Below, piece after piece: positions 26,084 through 36,600 of a stretch of DNA of 64,000 nucleotides; positions within the stretch are counted from its first letter, which is position 1, and every line of letters starts with the position of its first letter. The translations under genes were made by a program, and so were the position numbers. The notes under the pieces are model-generated. The model was not told where the DNA came from. It made no database searches and saw nothing but the letters and a program-made list of their open reading frames with translations. This stretch comes from an uncultured Desulfuromusa sp. (GTDB lineage Bacteria > Desulfobacterota > Desulfuromonadia > Desulfuromonadales > Geopsychrobacteraceae), in contig NZ_OY776576.1 in assembly GCF_963675815.1 (NCBI RefSeq), positions 1 to 64,000 of the forward strand, written 5' to 3'.

Positions 26084-27241
26084 GTGCAAGTCTCAAAACA
26101 CATAGAAAAGATCCAGCCACCACCGATAACGGAAGTTAAAAACTGGTTGGCTGAACAGACTTTTTCAGCCGATAAACCTCTGGTCGATTTGTGCCAGGCT
26201 GTCCCCAGCTATTCACCTCCTGCGGAGTTGATTCAACACTTAAAAAGTTCCCTTGATGATCCTGCAACCTTCAAGTACAGCCCCGATGAAGGTCTCCCTG
26301 AAGTTCGCCAAGAGGTTTGTGACTGGTATCAGCGACATTATCAAGGCGCACCGAAACCGGAACAACTCTGCTTGAGCATTGGCGCAAGTCAGGCTTTCTG
26401 GCTTGCTGTTTCAACCCTCTGTCGCCCTGGCGACGAGGTCATTATTCAGCTCCCCGCTTACTTTGATCACCTTATGGGATTGCAAGCTCTTGACATCAAA
26501 CCAGTCTACGCCCCTTTTGATCCGGCGAACGCAGGACAACCTGATCTGCAGACGATCAGTCGTCTGATCAATTCGAAAACCCGCGCAATTTTACTGGTGA
26601 CACCAAGTAACCCTACAGGGGCAGTCATTCCCGCTGAACAGATCAACGCATTTTTTGAATTAGCAGAGTCAAATAGCATCAGTTTGATTCTGGATGAAAC
26701 CTATAATGCTTTTATCGGTACAGCCCCCCACTTTCTGTTTAACCGCTCCGACTGGTCACATCATTTTATCCAGATTGCATCATTCGGCAAAACCTTCGCC
26801 CTGACAGGTCTCCGCTGTGGAGCTTTGATAGCCGATCAGGACTTTATTCAGCAAGCTTTAAAAGTTCAGGATAGTATGGCGGTGTGTCAACCACGAACAG
26901 CGCAATTGGCTCTCAAGTTCGGATGTCAACATTTGGACGGCTGGATAGCAAAAAACGGCTTAATCATGCGACAGCGGCATGATGACTTCAAAACCGCCTT
27001 TCAGGGAGCAGACACCGGCTTCGAACTCATCGCCAGTGGTTCTTTTTTCGCCTGGGTTAAACACCCCTGGAGAGATCTGACCGGGCGTCAGGCTGCACGG
27101 CGATTGGTGGCGGAAGAACATCTTATCTGCCTTCCCGGGGAAGCCTTTGGACCGGGACTTGAATCTTATCTACGCTTATCTTTCGGTAATATTGAATCCA
27201 GCCAGATTCCTGAAGCCGTTGCCAGATTGCAGCAAGGCTAA
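26084..27241 (+). CDS. class I/II PLP aminotransferase
   Basis: About 385 residues. I chose the GTG at 26084, which has CAGGAG five bases upstream; the longer open frame to 25982 lies in repeat DNA. The PLP lysine is K236 in IASFGKTFALTG; VTPSNPTGAV and LDETYNAF are the fold type I landmarks, and LRLSFGN near the end binds the substrate carboxylate. The family includes aspartate-type transaminases; the exact amino-acid pair cannot be read. It converges on the MscS gene with a 20-base gap. Confidence 0.85.
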   Translation: MQVSKHIEKIQPPPITEVKNWLAEQTFSADKPLVDLCQAVPSYSPPAELIQHLKSSLDDPATFKYSPDEGLPEVRQEVCDWYQRHYQGAPKPEQLCLSIGASQAFWLAVSTLCRPGDEVIIQLPAYFDHLMGLQALDIKPVYAPFDPANAGQPDLQTISRLINSKTRAILLVTPSNPTGAVIPAEQINAFFELAESNSISLILDETYNAFIGTAPHFLFNRSDWSHHFIQIASFGKTFALTGLRCGALIADQDFIQQALKVQDSMAVCQPRTAQLALKFGCQHLDGWIAKNGLIMRQRHDDFKTAFQGADTGFELIASGSFFAWVKHPWRDLTGRQAARRLVAEEHLICLPGEAFGPGLESYLRLSFGNIESSQIPEAVARLQQG

Positions 27242-27260
27242 ATACCGTTTTTTCCCATCG

Positions 27261-28124
27261 TTATGTAGCTGTTTCCTGTGCATCCTTCTTGATATGAATA
27301 TCTTGCTGTGGGAAAGGAATCGTAATATCTGCTTCAGCCAAGGCTTTATGGATTGCCAGATTCACTTTGTAGAGGATATTGAAATATTGCTTTGTCGGCA
27401 CCCAGTAGCGCATGCCGATATTAATTGAAGAATCGGCAAACGCTTCAATCCCAACCTGTGGGGCCGGATCCTTACAAATCTCAGGAAACTGTCCCAAAAC
27501 CTGCTGCAAAACTTCAATCGCCTGTTCCGGGTCATCTTCATATGAGATTCCGACGCTGGTTTCGATAATCTTATTTTCAAAAGAATTACGCAGAATTTCG
27601 CCGACAATCAATTTGTTAGGGATAGTCAGTTCTTCACCGTCCTCTGTCGTCAGAACGGTTGCAGCTAAACGAATTTCCTCCACCACGCCACTGACATCCT
27701 GAACCGTTATGGTGTTGCCGACAACAAAAGGACGCGTCAAAATCAATGTCAAGCCGGAACCATAATTGGATAGCGGTCCCTGAATAGCGAGACTACTCCC
27801 AAAGGCGACGGCACCCAAAGCTGCAATAAACGGCGCAATTGAGATCCCGAATTTTGCAATGGCGATAATGATCACGAACATCATCACCAGGATTTTCGTA
27901 GAACTGGCAAAAAATCGGGAAAGGGTAACATCGATATTGCGCTTATCGCACAGCCGCAACACTAGACGAGACAACCAGCCCGATAGTTTCAGGCCGATCA
28001 GCAGAATAATCAGTGCACCGACAATCTGGAAGCTATAGTTGATGACAAACTCAGTCACAACATCGATAATTTTCTGGATGGTTTTCATTTCCTGGCCAAA
28101 CAAAGCACTATCTTCGGGATTCAT
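27261..28124 (-). CDS. small mechanosensitive channel (MscS family)
   Basis: A 287-residue protein. The ATG at 28122-28124 has GGAGGT six bases upstream and overlaps the stop codon of the PHP gene (ATGA), so the two are translationally coupled. Three membrane helices lie in the first ~115 residues. The pore helix is GALGAVAFGSSLAIQGPLSNYGSG, rich in Gly/Ala as in MscS TM3, and the cytoplasmic beta domain follows (VEEIRLAATVLTT). It would release solutes on hypo-osmotic shock. Confidence 0.92.
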   Translation of the reverse strand: MNPEDSALFGQEMKTIQKIIDVVTEFVINYSFQIVGALIILLIGLKLSGWLSRLVLRLCDKRNIDVTLSRFFASSTKILVMMFVIIIAIAKFGISIAPFIAALGAVAFGSSLAIQGPLSNYGSGLTLILTRPFVVGNTITVQDVSGVVEEIRLAATVLTTEDGEELTIPNKLIVGEILRNSFENKIIETSVGISYEDDPEQAIEVLQQVLGQFPEICKDPAPQVGIEAFADSSINIGMRYWVPTKQYFNILYKVNLAIHKALAEADITIPFPQQDIHIKKDAQETAT

Positions 28125-29023
28125 TTTGACCTCCATACGACATCACAGAATATTTTCTTAACGGTGCATTTTTCCAGAGCTGCTTTTATTTCTTCAACAC
28201 AGCTATAAGGGACCCGAATACCACGCACCCCCCTGCCAACCTCAATCATTGACCCACTATCTCCATGAAAATCAGAACCACCGGTCACAATCAAATCATG
28301 CCCACGGGCAAGTTTGATCAGCCAATCGGTATCCTCCAGCCCGGAGCCATTATTATAAACCTCTATTCCATCCAGCCCCAACCCGACCAATTCACCAACC
28401 AGCGCCTCCAGTTTACGTCGATCCCGAGTGACATAGGGGGGATGAGCCAGGACAACAATTCCACCACTGCCGTGAATCAGCTTGATGGCATCATCGGCGG
28501 GGAAATAGCGCTTTGGGACATTACAGGGGACAAGATAGCGTTCAAAAGCCTGATCATTACTACTGACATATCCGGCCTGACGTAATGCCAATGCAATATG
28601 TGGACGTCCAATCGTTCCGCCGGCTAATTTTCGAACCGCGTCAGGGTCAAGGGGTTGTCGCTGTTCATCTATTAATTTAAGGTTCACACGTTCAACAATT
28701 TGCCGATTCCGAATCGCCCGAAACTCCTGAAATTCGCTCAGAGCCCGGATCAGATAGGGATCCTGAAAGTCAAAACCATAACCCAGCAGATGCATATCGG
28801 TATATTCAAGCCATTGACTTGATAATTCGACTGCTGCAATCACCTCAACCCCGACCTCATTGCCGGCCCGGATAGCAGCATCGACACCATCAATATTGTC
28901 ATGATCTGCAAGAGCAATCGCAAGCAAGCCCGCCTTTGCAGCCAGGGCAACGACTTCTTCAGGGGAATAATAGCCATCCGAGCAGGTTGAGTGGAGATGT
29001 AAATCAACATATCTAGTTTCCAT
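28121..29023 (-). CDS. PHP-domain metal-dependent phosphoesterase
   Basis: About 300 residues starting at the ATG at 29021-29023; an in-frame GTG 36 bases upstream is possible. The PHP motifs are complete: DLHLHSTCSDG, IALADHDNIDG, a VELSSQW segment, VLAHPPY and GGSDFHG. Relatives act on nucleoside 3',5'-bisphosphate or trim short RNA (YciV/RnmA type). It is cytoplasmic. The mscS gene overlaps its stop codon. Confidence 0.87.
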   Translation of the reverse strand: METRYVDLHLHSTCSDGYYSPEEVVALAAKAGLLAIALADHDNIDGVDAAIRAGNEVGVEVIAAVELSSQWLEYTDMHLLGYGFDFQDPYLIRALSEFQEFRAIRNRQIVERVNLKLIDEQRQPLDPDAVRKLAGGTIGRPHIALALRQAGYVSSNDQAFERYLVPCNVPKRYFPADDAIKLIHGSGGIVVLAHPPYVTRDRRKLEALVGELVGLGLDGIEVYNNGSGLEDTDWLIKLARGHDLIVTGGSDFHGDSGSMIEVGRGVRGIRVPYSCVEEIKAALEKCTVKKIFCDVVWRSK

Positions 29024-29252
29024 CCTGCTATTATTGTTTTTTCCGGAGCGTGAATCCACCCTTTTTTATAACAAATCCATTTAAGATCTATTTTCCGTTA
29101 TTATCATGGGGTCATCACAGACACCTGAAAGGGACAAACAATATGGGTTGCCCCCTTGACCATTTCTTTGCAAACCTGTACACATGAAAAAGCTGTTTAT
29201 CGGCTCAGATTTTAGACATATGTCATTGTATGACTTTCAACGAGCAGCGTAT

Positions 29253-30215
29253 ATGACCACACCTCCACGTCTTGACGTTCAAAACCTGCAGAGCTTTTTC
29301 TTTACTCAGTCAGGCATTATCAAAGCTGTCAACGATATCTCCTTCAGCATCGCTAAAGGAGAAACACTGGCATTGGTTGGAGAATCCGGATGCGGCAAGT
29401 CGATGACGGCTTTATCGCTGTTGCGTTTACTGCCGGATCCGGGAAAGATTGTCCGTGGTGCGGTTTTTCTCGATGATCGTGATTTGTTACGCCTTCCTGA
29501 TATTGAGATGAGGCGGATCCGTGGCAATGACATCGCAATGATTTTTCAGGAACCCATGACGTCCCTGAATCCTGTTTTGAGAATTGGGGAACAAATCGCC
29601 GAAGTTCTTCGTCTTCACCAGGGAGTGACCCAGCAGTTTGCTCTCGAACAAGCTGCAGAACTTTTAACCCAGGTCGGCATCTCTGACCCGGTGCGACGCC
29701 TGCGTGATTATCCCCATCAACTTTCCGGTGGACAAAGGCAGCGGGTCATGATCGCCATAGCTTTAGCCTGCGACCCGAAATTGCTGATTGCGGATGAACC
29801 CACAACCGCTCTGGATGTGACCATTCAGGCTCAAATCATGGATCTATTGCTCGAATTAAAACAACAACGGCAAATGACCATGCTTCTGATCAGTCACGAT
29901 CTGGGAATTGTAGCCGGGAATGCCGATAAAATCGCGGTCATGTACGCAGGGCAGATCGTCGAGTCCGGCAGTGTCGAAAAAGTGTTCCAGAACCCCTTGC
30001 ATCCCTACACTCAAGGGCTTTTAGAATGCATACCGCGCCTCGGTCAGCGGCATAACCTGCCGACGATACCAGGACATATTCCCGACTTGAAAGAACAGCT
30101 CTCAGGATGTCTGTTTCTGGATCGTTGCCCCGGTCCTTGTGCGCCCTGTGGAAAGCAATTACCTCAAATAAAAGAGATTGAACCGGACCATGCGGTTCGA
30201 TGCTGGAGATATTGA
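29253..30215 (+). CDS. oligopeptide/dipeptide ABC transporter ATPase, DppD/OppD type
   Basis: About 320 residues from the ATG at 29253; an in-frame ATG at 29184 adds a non-homologous leader. Walker A GESGCGKS, Q-loop IFQEPMTSLNP, signature LSGGQRQR, Walker B LLIADEPTTALD and the switch His in ISHDLGI are all present. The Cys-rich C-terminus (CLFLDRCPGPCAPC) is the oligopeptide-transporter domain, which holds a 4Fe-4S cluster in some members. It pairs with the next gene. No permease or binding-protein gene is within reach in the window, so the membrane partner must lie elsewhere. Confidence 0.92.
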   Translation: MTTPPRLDVQNLQSFFFTQSGIIKAVNDISFSIAKGETLALVGESGCGKSMTALSLLRLLPDPGKIVRGAVFLDDRDLLRLPDIEMRRIRGNDIAMIFQEPMTSLNPVLRIGEQIAEVLRLHQGVTQQFALEQAAELLTQVGISDPVRRLRDYPHQLSGGQRQRVMIAIALACDPKLLIADEPTTALDVTIQAQIMDLLLELKQQRQMTMLLISHDLGIVAGNADKIAVMYAGQIVESGSVEKVFQNPLHPYTQGLLECIPRLGQRHNLPTIPGHIPDLKEQLSGCLFLDRCPGPCAPCGKQLPQIKEIEPDHAVRCWRY

Positions 30216-30217
30216 CA

Positions 30218-31201
30218 GTGTCGTTACTTGAAGTAAAAAACCTGCGAAAAAGTTTTCGTATCAGGGATTCTCTTGGTCGGACATCAGGACAACTGGTTGC
30301 CGTCAATGATATCTCCTTTAGTGTAAAACAAGGAGAAACACTGGGTCTGGTTGGGGAATCCGGCTGTGGTAAATCAACCGCGGGAAAATTGATATTACAA
30401 CTGCTTCAACCGGACTCAGGAGAAGTGCTTTTTTCCGGGGAAGAATTGACCGGACTCTCTGCAAAGCAGATGCGCCCGTATCGCCGCCACCTGCAGATGA
30501 TTTTTCAAGATCCGTTTTCATCACTGAACCCACGGATGACTGTCGGTGCGATCTTAAGAGAGCCGTTACTGATTCATCGTCTGGCTCCTCCCCGACAGTT
30601 ACGTGACCGGGTTATCGAACTGTTGGAAAAAGTTGGCCTTTCTGCAGAACATGAACAACGCTATCCCCACGAATTTTCCGGGGGGCAACGACAGAGGGTC
30701 GGCATTGCCCGGGCACTCGCTGTTGAACCTCAATTGATCATTGCCGACGAACCCGTTTCCGCCCTTGACCTGTCAGTGCAAGCACAAATATTGAATTTGC
30801 TGCAAAAATTTCAGAAGGAGCAGGGTCTCAGTTATATATTTATTGCTCACGATCTTGCGGTCATCGAACATGTCAGTGATCGTATTGCGGTCATGTATCT
30901 GGGAAAAATTGTCGAATTAACCAATGCTGAAGAATTATACAAAAATCCACGCCATCCTTACACCGAAGCATTATTGAACGCAGTCCCGACGCCCGACCCC
31001 GGCCATCCCCGGCCTGCGGCATTAAGTGGTGAAATCCCCTCCCCTGTCAATCCCCCCGGAGGGTGTTACTTTCACCCCCGTTGTCCCTATGCAGACACAA
31101 TTTGTCGACAACAGGAGCCCCGGTTAATGGAAATCGGCAGTGACCACTTAGTCGCCTGCCACCATGCCAATCAGGTCGGACGCTATCGGTTCAAAAGGTA
31201 A
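30218..31201 (+). CDS. oligopeptide/dipeptide ABC transporter ATPase, DppF/OppF type
   Basis: About 327 residues from a GTG two bases after the stop of the preceding ATPase, with GGAG about ten bases upstream. Walker A GESGCGKST, Q-loop IFQDPFSSLNP, signature FSGGQRQR, Walker B LIIADEPVSALD and the switch in IAHDLAV are complete. The C-terminal CYFHPRCPYADTIC is the usual oligopeptide-transporter tail. Together the two would power uptake (or, in some systems, export) of peptides. Confidence 0.92.
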   Translation: MSLLEVKNLRKSFRIRDSLGRTSGQLVAVNDISFSVKQGETLGLVGESGCGKSTAGKLILQLLQPDSGEVLFSGEELTGLSAKQMRPYRRHLQMIFQDPFSSLNPRMTVGAILREPLLIHRLAPPRQLRDRVIELLEKVGLSAEHEQRYPHEFSGGQRQRVGIARALAVEPQLIIADEPVSALDLSVQAQILNLLQKFQKEQGLSYIFIAHDLAVIEHVSDRIAVMYLGKIVELTNAEELYKNPRHPYTEALLNAVPTPDPGHPRPAALSGEIPSPVNPPGGCYFHPRCPYADTICRQQEPRLMEIGSDHLVACHHANQVGRYRFKR

Positions 31202-31287
31202 CTGCCTATAAATTCATTCGCAAAAAAAGTGAGATTAAGCTAAGATAGGATGATCGATTTTGATCCTCTCTGCTGTGATCTAATAAC

Positions 31288-33648
31288 ATGACACCAATAA
31301 AAAGAACCAAATCTGACCATAGTCTTGGGCTGAGCACTCTACAGGACATCAGTACCCTTATTCTTCAATCCCATGACCTCAACGAAACCATCCGTAACAT
31401 TGTTGACCTGGTTGCCTTGCGCGCCCATTCTGACGTTTGCTCTCTATATTTACTTGAAAATGATCAGGAAACACTGACACTGAAAGCAACTAAAGGGCTG
31501 GAGCAATCCGCTATTGGGACCATCAGCATGAAAATTGGTGAAGGTCTGACGGGAAAAGTGGCCGCAGAAAAAAGAATTCTGGCTTTTGAAGAGCCACAAA
31601 AACACCCTGATTACCAGTATTTTGCAGAATCGGGAGAAGAGCAGTTTCATACTTTTGTCGGCATCCCCCTGTTTGATCACAATCATTCCATCGGTGTGTT
31701 GGTTATCCAGACCCTCGAGCCTCATACCTTTTCGGAAGAGGAGTTGGCAACACTATCAACCATTGCGTTTCAGGTCGCATCCATCGTTGTCAATGCCCGT
31801 CTTCTGGACGCTATAGATCGCTACGGGCAACAAGAAACGACCGCTCCAGCGACCGTCGCTGAAGTCGCCGGGGCAGAACTCCAACAACCCAACACCTTTC
31901 GGGGCCATGCTGCATATCCAGGGGTTGTGACCGGACCGGCGAACATCATCGATCAGCAATTTGGATTCTCTGATATCTTTGACGAATGCAATATTGATCC
32001 ACCTGCTGAGTTAAAGCGACTGGATGAAGCTTTACGTAAAACCCGCATCCAGACACTTTACCTTGAAAAACGGGTTGCGGAACAATTGACCCAGGAAGAT
32101 GCAGCAATTTTTCACACTCACCTGATGATCCTTGAGGATCGTGGTTTTATTGATCGGCTCCATGAACTGATCGAAGAACAACACAGCGCCCCCTATGCTT
32201 TAAAAAAGGTCATCAGCGGCTATCTGGAAGCCTTTGGAAAGATGGAAGATCCTTATCTGCGTGAGCGTGCTGCCGACATGGAAGATATCGGTCGCCGTCT
32301 GCTTGCTAATCTGGTTGGCAAGAATACCGAGGGTTTGCAATTGCACCATAGCGGAATCCTGGTCGCCAAAAGATTATTACCGTCAGATATGGCTATCCTG
32401 GATCACAGTATGATTCTGGGAATGGTGATTGAATCGAATGAAGCCAACTCACACTCTGTCATCATGGCCAAAGCTCTGGGCATACCGGCGATCATTGGAG
32501 TCAAAGGTGCGGTTTCAAAGATCAAACCGGATGACAACCTGATTCTGGATGCCAATTCCGGCTGTATCTACCAAAACCCTGAGCAGACCATCATTGATGA
32601 ATATGCCCGACTCGGACAGGAGGGGCTGAAGGAAAAAAAACGTCTTAGTGAATTGCGCAACATTCCCCCTGTCACCAGAAACGGACAACGTATTTATTTG
32701 CGCGCCAATATCGGTCTGGTCAGTGATGTCAGTGTCGCAAAAAAACACGGAGCAGAGGGAGTCGGTCTCTACAGAACTGAATTTCCCTATATGGCTCGCA
32801 GCAGTTTTCCAGATCGACAGGACCAATATCTGCTGTATAAAAAAGTCGTTGAAGATTTTGCGGGAACCCCTGTGACGATACGAACTCTGGATATTGGTGG
32901 AGATAAAGCGCTCCCCTATTTTACTCAGCCGGATGAAGACAATCCGTTTATGGGATGGCGCTCAGTCCGGGTCAGCTTGGACAATCGTGAGATTTTCCAG
33001 ACCCAGATAGAAGCCATTCTCATGGCGGCATACCACGGGCCAATCCGACTTTTATTCCCGATGATTTCCAACATGGATGAAATCCGCACCTGTAAAGTCA
33101 TTGTTAACGAAGCAATGGAAAATTTACGCAAAGAAAAGATTCCTTTTGCTGAAGATATTCCTCTGGGTGCAATGATTGAAGTGCCTGCAGCAGTCCGCCT
33201 GGCTCCGCATCTGGCGAAAGAAGTTGATTTTTTTGCTTTGGGAACGAATGATTTGATTCAGTACCTGCTTGCTGCTGACCGGTCAAACCCTCGGGTTCAG
33301 AAATACTACGATCCGCTGCACCCTGCCGTCTTGCTGTCTATCAATGGTTTGGTTCAGGCGACCCGCGAAAATAAAGTTGAACTTTGCGTCTGTGGGGAAA
33401 TGGCAACCGATCCTGCCTGCTTGTTGGCTTTAATTGGCCTGGGAATTCATGAATTTTCCCTCTCAGCACCCTACATTCCGCGGTTAAAAAACTTTATCAA
33501 CAGGGTCGATACGGTTGCCGCTGAACAACTGGTCCAATCCTTATTGTTAGAAGCAGACAGCAGCAGTATCCGCAAAGCTCTTGATGGCGCTATTCGAAAT
33601 CTTCCTGTGACCGATTTCTCAGTCGTCAAACCTTCAATAGCAAACTAA
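31288..33648 (+). CDS. ptsP: GAF-domain phosphoenolpyruvate-protein phosphotransferase (EI-Ntr)
   Basis: A 786-residue protein. A GAF domain (~20-165) is followed by the EI N-terminal HPr-binding helices, the phospho-His swivel domain with H389 in NSHSVIMAKALGIPA, and the PEP-binding barrel (GTNDLIQYLLAADRSN, CVCGEMA with the active Cys). This is the architecture of PtsP, which moves phosphate from PEP to NPr in the nitrogen-related PTS and so links metabolism to regulation. Length fits the family (about 750-780). Neither NPr nor EIIA-Ntr is in the window. Confidence 0.93.
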   Translation: MTPIKRTKSDHSLGLSTLQDISTLILQSHDLNETIRNIVDLVALRAHSDVCSLYLLENDQETLTLKATKGLEQSAIGTISMKIGEGLTGKVAAEKRILAFEEPQKHPDYQYFAESGEEQFHTFVGIPLFDHNHSIGVLVIQTLEPHTFSEEELATLSTIAFQVASIVVNARLLDAIDRYGQQETTAPATVAEVAGAELQQPNTFRGHAAYPGVVTGPANIIDQQFGFSDIFDECNIDPPAELKRLDEALRKTRIQTLYLEKRVAEQLTQEDAAIFHTHLMILEDRGFIDRLHELIEEQHSAPYALKKVISGYLEAFGKMEDPYLRERAADMEDIGRRLLANLVGKNTEGLQLHHSGILVAKRLLPSDMAILDHSMILGMVIESNEANSHSVIMAKALGIPAIIGVKGAVSKIKPDDNLILDANSGCIYQNPEQTIIDEYARLGQEGLKEKKRLSELRNIPPVTRNGQRIYLRANIGLVSDVSVAKKHGAEGVGLYRTEFPYMARSSFPDRQDQYLLYKKVVEDFAGTPVTIRTLDIGGDKALPYFTQPDEDNPFMGWRSVRVSLDNREIFQTQIEAILMAAYHGPIRLLFPMISNMDEIRTCKVIVNEAMENLRKEKIPFAEDIPLGAMIEVPAAVRLAPHLAKEVDFFALGTNDLIQYLLAADRSNPRVQKYYDPLHPAVLLSINGLVQATRENKVELCVCGEMATDPACLLALIGLGIHEFSLSAPYIPRLKNFINRVDTVAAEQLVQSLLLEADSSSIRKALDGAIRNLPVTDFSVVKPSIAN

Positions 33649-33650
33649 AA

Positions 33651-33673
33651 AGCCGGGTCATTAAGACCCGGCT
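33651..33673. terminator. bidirectional terminator between ptsP and pyc
   Basis: A perfect nine-bp stem, AGCCGGGTC with GACCCGGCT, and a five-base loop. On the minus strand it is followed by TTTTTAG, fitting termination of pyc. On the plus strand the following sequence is only weakly T-rich. Confidence 0.8.
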
Positions 33674-33692
33674 GCTATTTCATCAGCTTTGA

Positions 33693-36600
33693 TTATTCGA
33701 AAACAACCAACAAATCCCCCTGCCCCACCTGGTCACCTTCACCAAAAATCAATTCCTTGATGACACCTGATTTTTTGGCCTTGATATTGGTCTCCATCTT
33801 CATAGCTTCAGTCACCAGTAAAACATCTCCTGCCGCAACCGTGTCACCAACATTCACCATCATCTTGAATATTTTCCCCGGCATCGGAGCACCGACCTCT
33901 TTGCTGTTATCGGGATCGGCCGAGACATGGCTCGTTTCATCCGTCACAGCAGAAAGATCTTTTATCGTGGTACTCCGGGGCTCACCGTTGAGTTCAAAAT
34001 AGACATGACGCGTCCCATCTTCACGAACCCGGCCGATCGCATTCAGCTTAACAATCAAAGTCTTCCCGGCTTCGATATCTATTGTCACTTCATCTCCGAT
34101 ATCCAGACCATAGAAAAACACGGGTGTCGGCAAGACCGAGACATCGCTATATTCCTGGCGGAAGCGATCAAACTCTTCAAACACCCCGGGATACAAAACA
34201 GCTGACAGGACATCACGTTCGGAAACCTTATGCCCCAACTTCGTTTCAAGCTCATCTTTTTTCAGGACAAAATCAGCCGGTTCCAACAACTCACCCGGAC
34301 GATGTGTCAGCGGCGGTTCCCCTTTGAGAATAATCTTCTGCAGTTTCTCGGGAAAGCCACCATAAGGTTGGCCAATCATCCCTTTAAAAAAGTCGACGAC
34401 TCCTTGAGGAAAAACCAATTCATGCCCGCGATCGTAGATATCCTGAGGCTCAAGATTATTCTGCACCATGAACATTGCCATATCGCCGACAATCTTTGAA
34501 GAAGGAGTCACTTTTACCAGATCGCCGAACATGTCGTTGACCTTGCGGTACATCTCTTTACACTCTTCCCAGCGGTGTCCCAACCCAAGCCCTTCAACCT
34601 GAGGTTTATAGTTGGAATATTGACCTCCGGGAATTTCATGCTCATAGACCTGTGCCGTGCCACTGCGTAATTCCGATTCGAATGGAGCATAGTAAGTTCG
34701 GCAGGTTTCCCAATAATTGGCCAATTGCTGCAACCCGGCCATATCCAACTGGGGGTCCCAGATGGAACCGTCTAACGTGGCCAGCAGAGCATTCATATTC
34801 GGTTGTGCCGTCAAACCTGAAATTGAAGACAGGGCGACATCAACAATGTCACAGCCGGCCTTGGTGGCCATCAACAACATGGAACCGCCATTACTGGATG
34901 TGTCGTGGGTATGAAGATGAATCGGCAGGCCGATTTCGTTTTTCAGAGCCTTCACCAGCTTCTCAGCGGCAAAAGGCTTAATCAACCCTGCCATATCTTT
35001 AATGGCAAGGATGTGAGCCCCCATTTTTTCAAGTTCTTTGGCCATATTGACATAGTACTCAAGTGGATATTTATCCCGTTTCGGATCAAGAATATCGCCG
35101 GTATAACAAATGGCAGCCTCGCAAATAGTGCCACTTTTCCGTACCGCCTCCATCGCCACCTGCATCCCCTTGGTCCAGTTCAGGGAATCAAACACCCGGA
35201 AAATATCAATCCCACTCTCGGCGGCTTTACTGACAAACTCCTGCACGACATTGTCCGGATAATTGGTGTAACCTACAGCGTTAGATCCGCGCAGCAACAT
35301 CTGGAAAAGGATATTGGGGATTTTGGTGCGTAGGCGATCCAATCGTTCCCAGGGGTCTTCACGCAAAAACCGCATCGAGACATCATAAGTGGCACCACCC
35401 CACATCTCCAGAGAGAACAGCCCTCCTCCAAGATGGGCAGTCGCCTCGGCAATCCGGTCAAGATCAAAAGTCCGGAACCTTGTCGCCACCAAAGATTGAT
35501 GAGCGTCCCGCATCGTTGTATCTGTGACCAGCAGCTGCTTATTTTTGCGAGCCCATTCAGCCAAACCTTCAGGCCCTTTCTCGCGCAGAATATCCCGGGT
35601 TCCTCGTGGATGCTGTTGTCCGTAAGGGATGACAGGCAGGACAGGGTCACGTAAACTTGAAAATTTGAGAGTTTTTTGAGGGGAAATCCCCGGATAACCA
35701 TTGACAGAAGTATGTCCGATAAAATTCAGAATTTTGTTGGCGCGATCCTTTTTAATCCGCAGTTCAAATATTTCCGGATGATTGTCCAGGAAAGAGGTAT
35801 CACAATTTCCTTCAAGAAAAACCGGGTACGTCATGACTTTCTCTAGAAACCCGATATTGGTTTTCACCCCGCGAATCCGGAATTCTTGCAGTGCGCGGTG
35901 CATAATTTTGGCCGCTTCAGAAAACGTCAGCCCCCAGGTGGATATTTTCACCAGTAAAGAATCATAATGGGGAGAGATATGAGCACCGGCATAACCTGCA
36001 GCAGCATCAAGACGGACGCCAAAACCAGCCGCAGTCCGATACGCTTTAATTGTTCCGAAATCCGGCGCAAAATTATTGTTCGGATCTTCTGTTGTGATTC
36101 GCGACTGAATGGCAAAACCGCGTAATTCAATATCTTTTTGACTCTTAATCCCAATCTCAGGATCAGCCAGTTTGTAGCCTTCTGCAACCCGGATTTGTGC
36201 CTGCACCAAGTTTCGCATGGTCACGAGTTCGGTGACCGTATGCTCGACCTGAATGCGTGGATTAACTTCAATAAAATAGAAGTTTTTGTCTTTATCCAGG
36301 AGAAATTCAACCGTCCCGGCATTAACATAATCAACCGTTTTTGCAATTTTCAAAGCGTAGCCACAAATTTCTTCACGCATTTTTTTATTCAGATCAAGGG
36401 ATGGGGCAATCTCAATCACTTTTTGGTGGCGCCGCTGAATAGAGCAATCCCGCTCATAAAAATGGACCAGATTGCCATGTTTATCGCCCAGAATCTGAAC
36501 CTCTATATGCTTCGGACTTTCAATATACTTTTCCAGAAAAATTGTTGCATCACCGAAGGCTGCCTGAGCCTCAGAAGCCGCGCTTTTCAACCCCTCAAGC

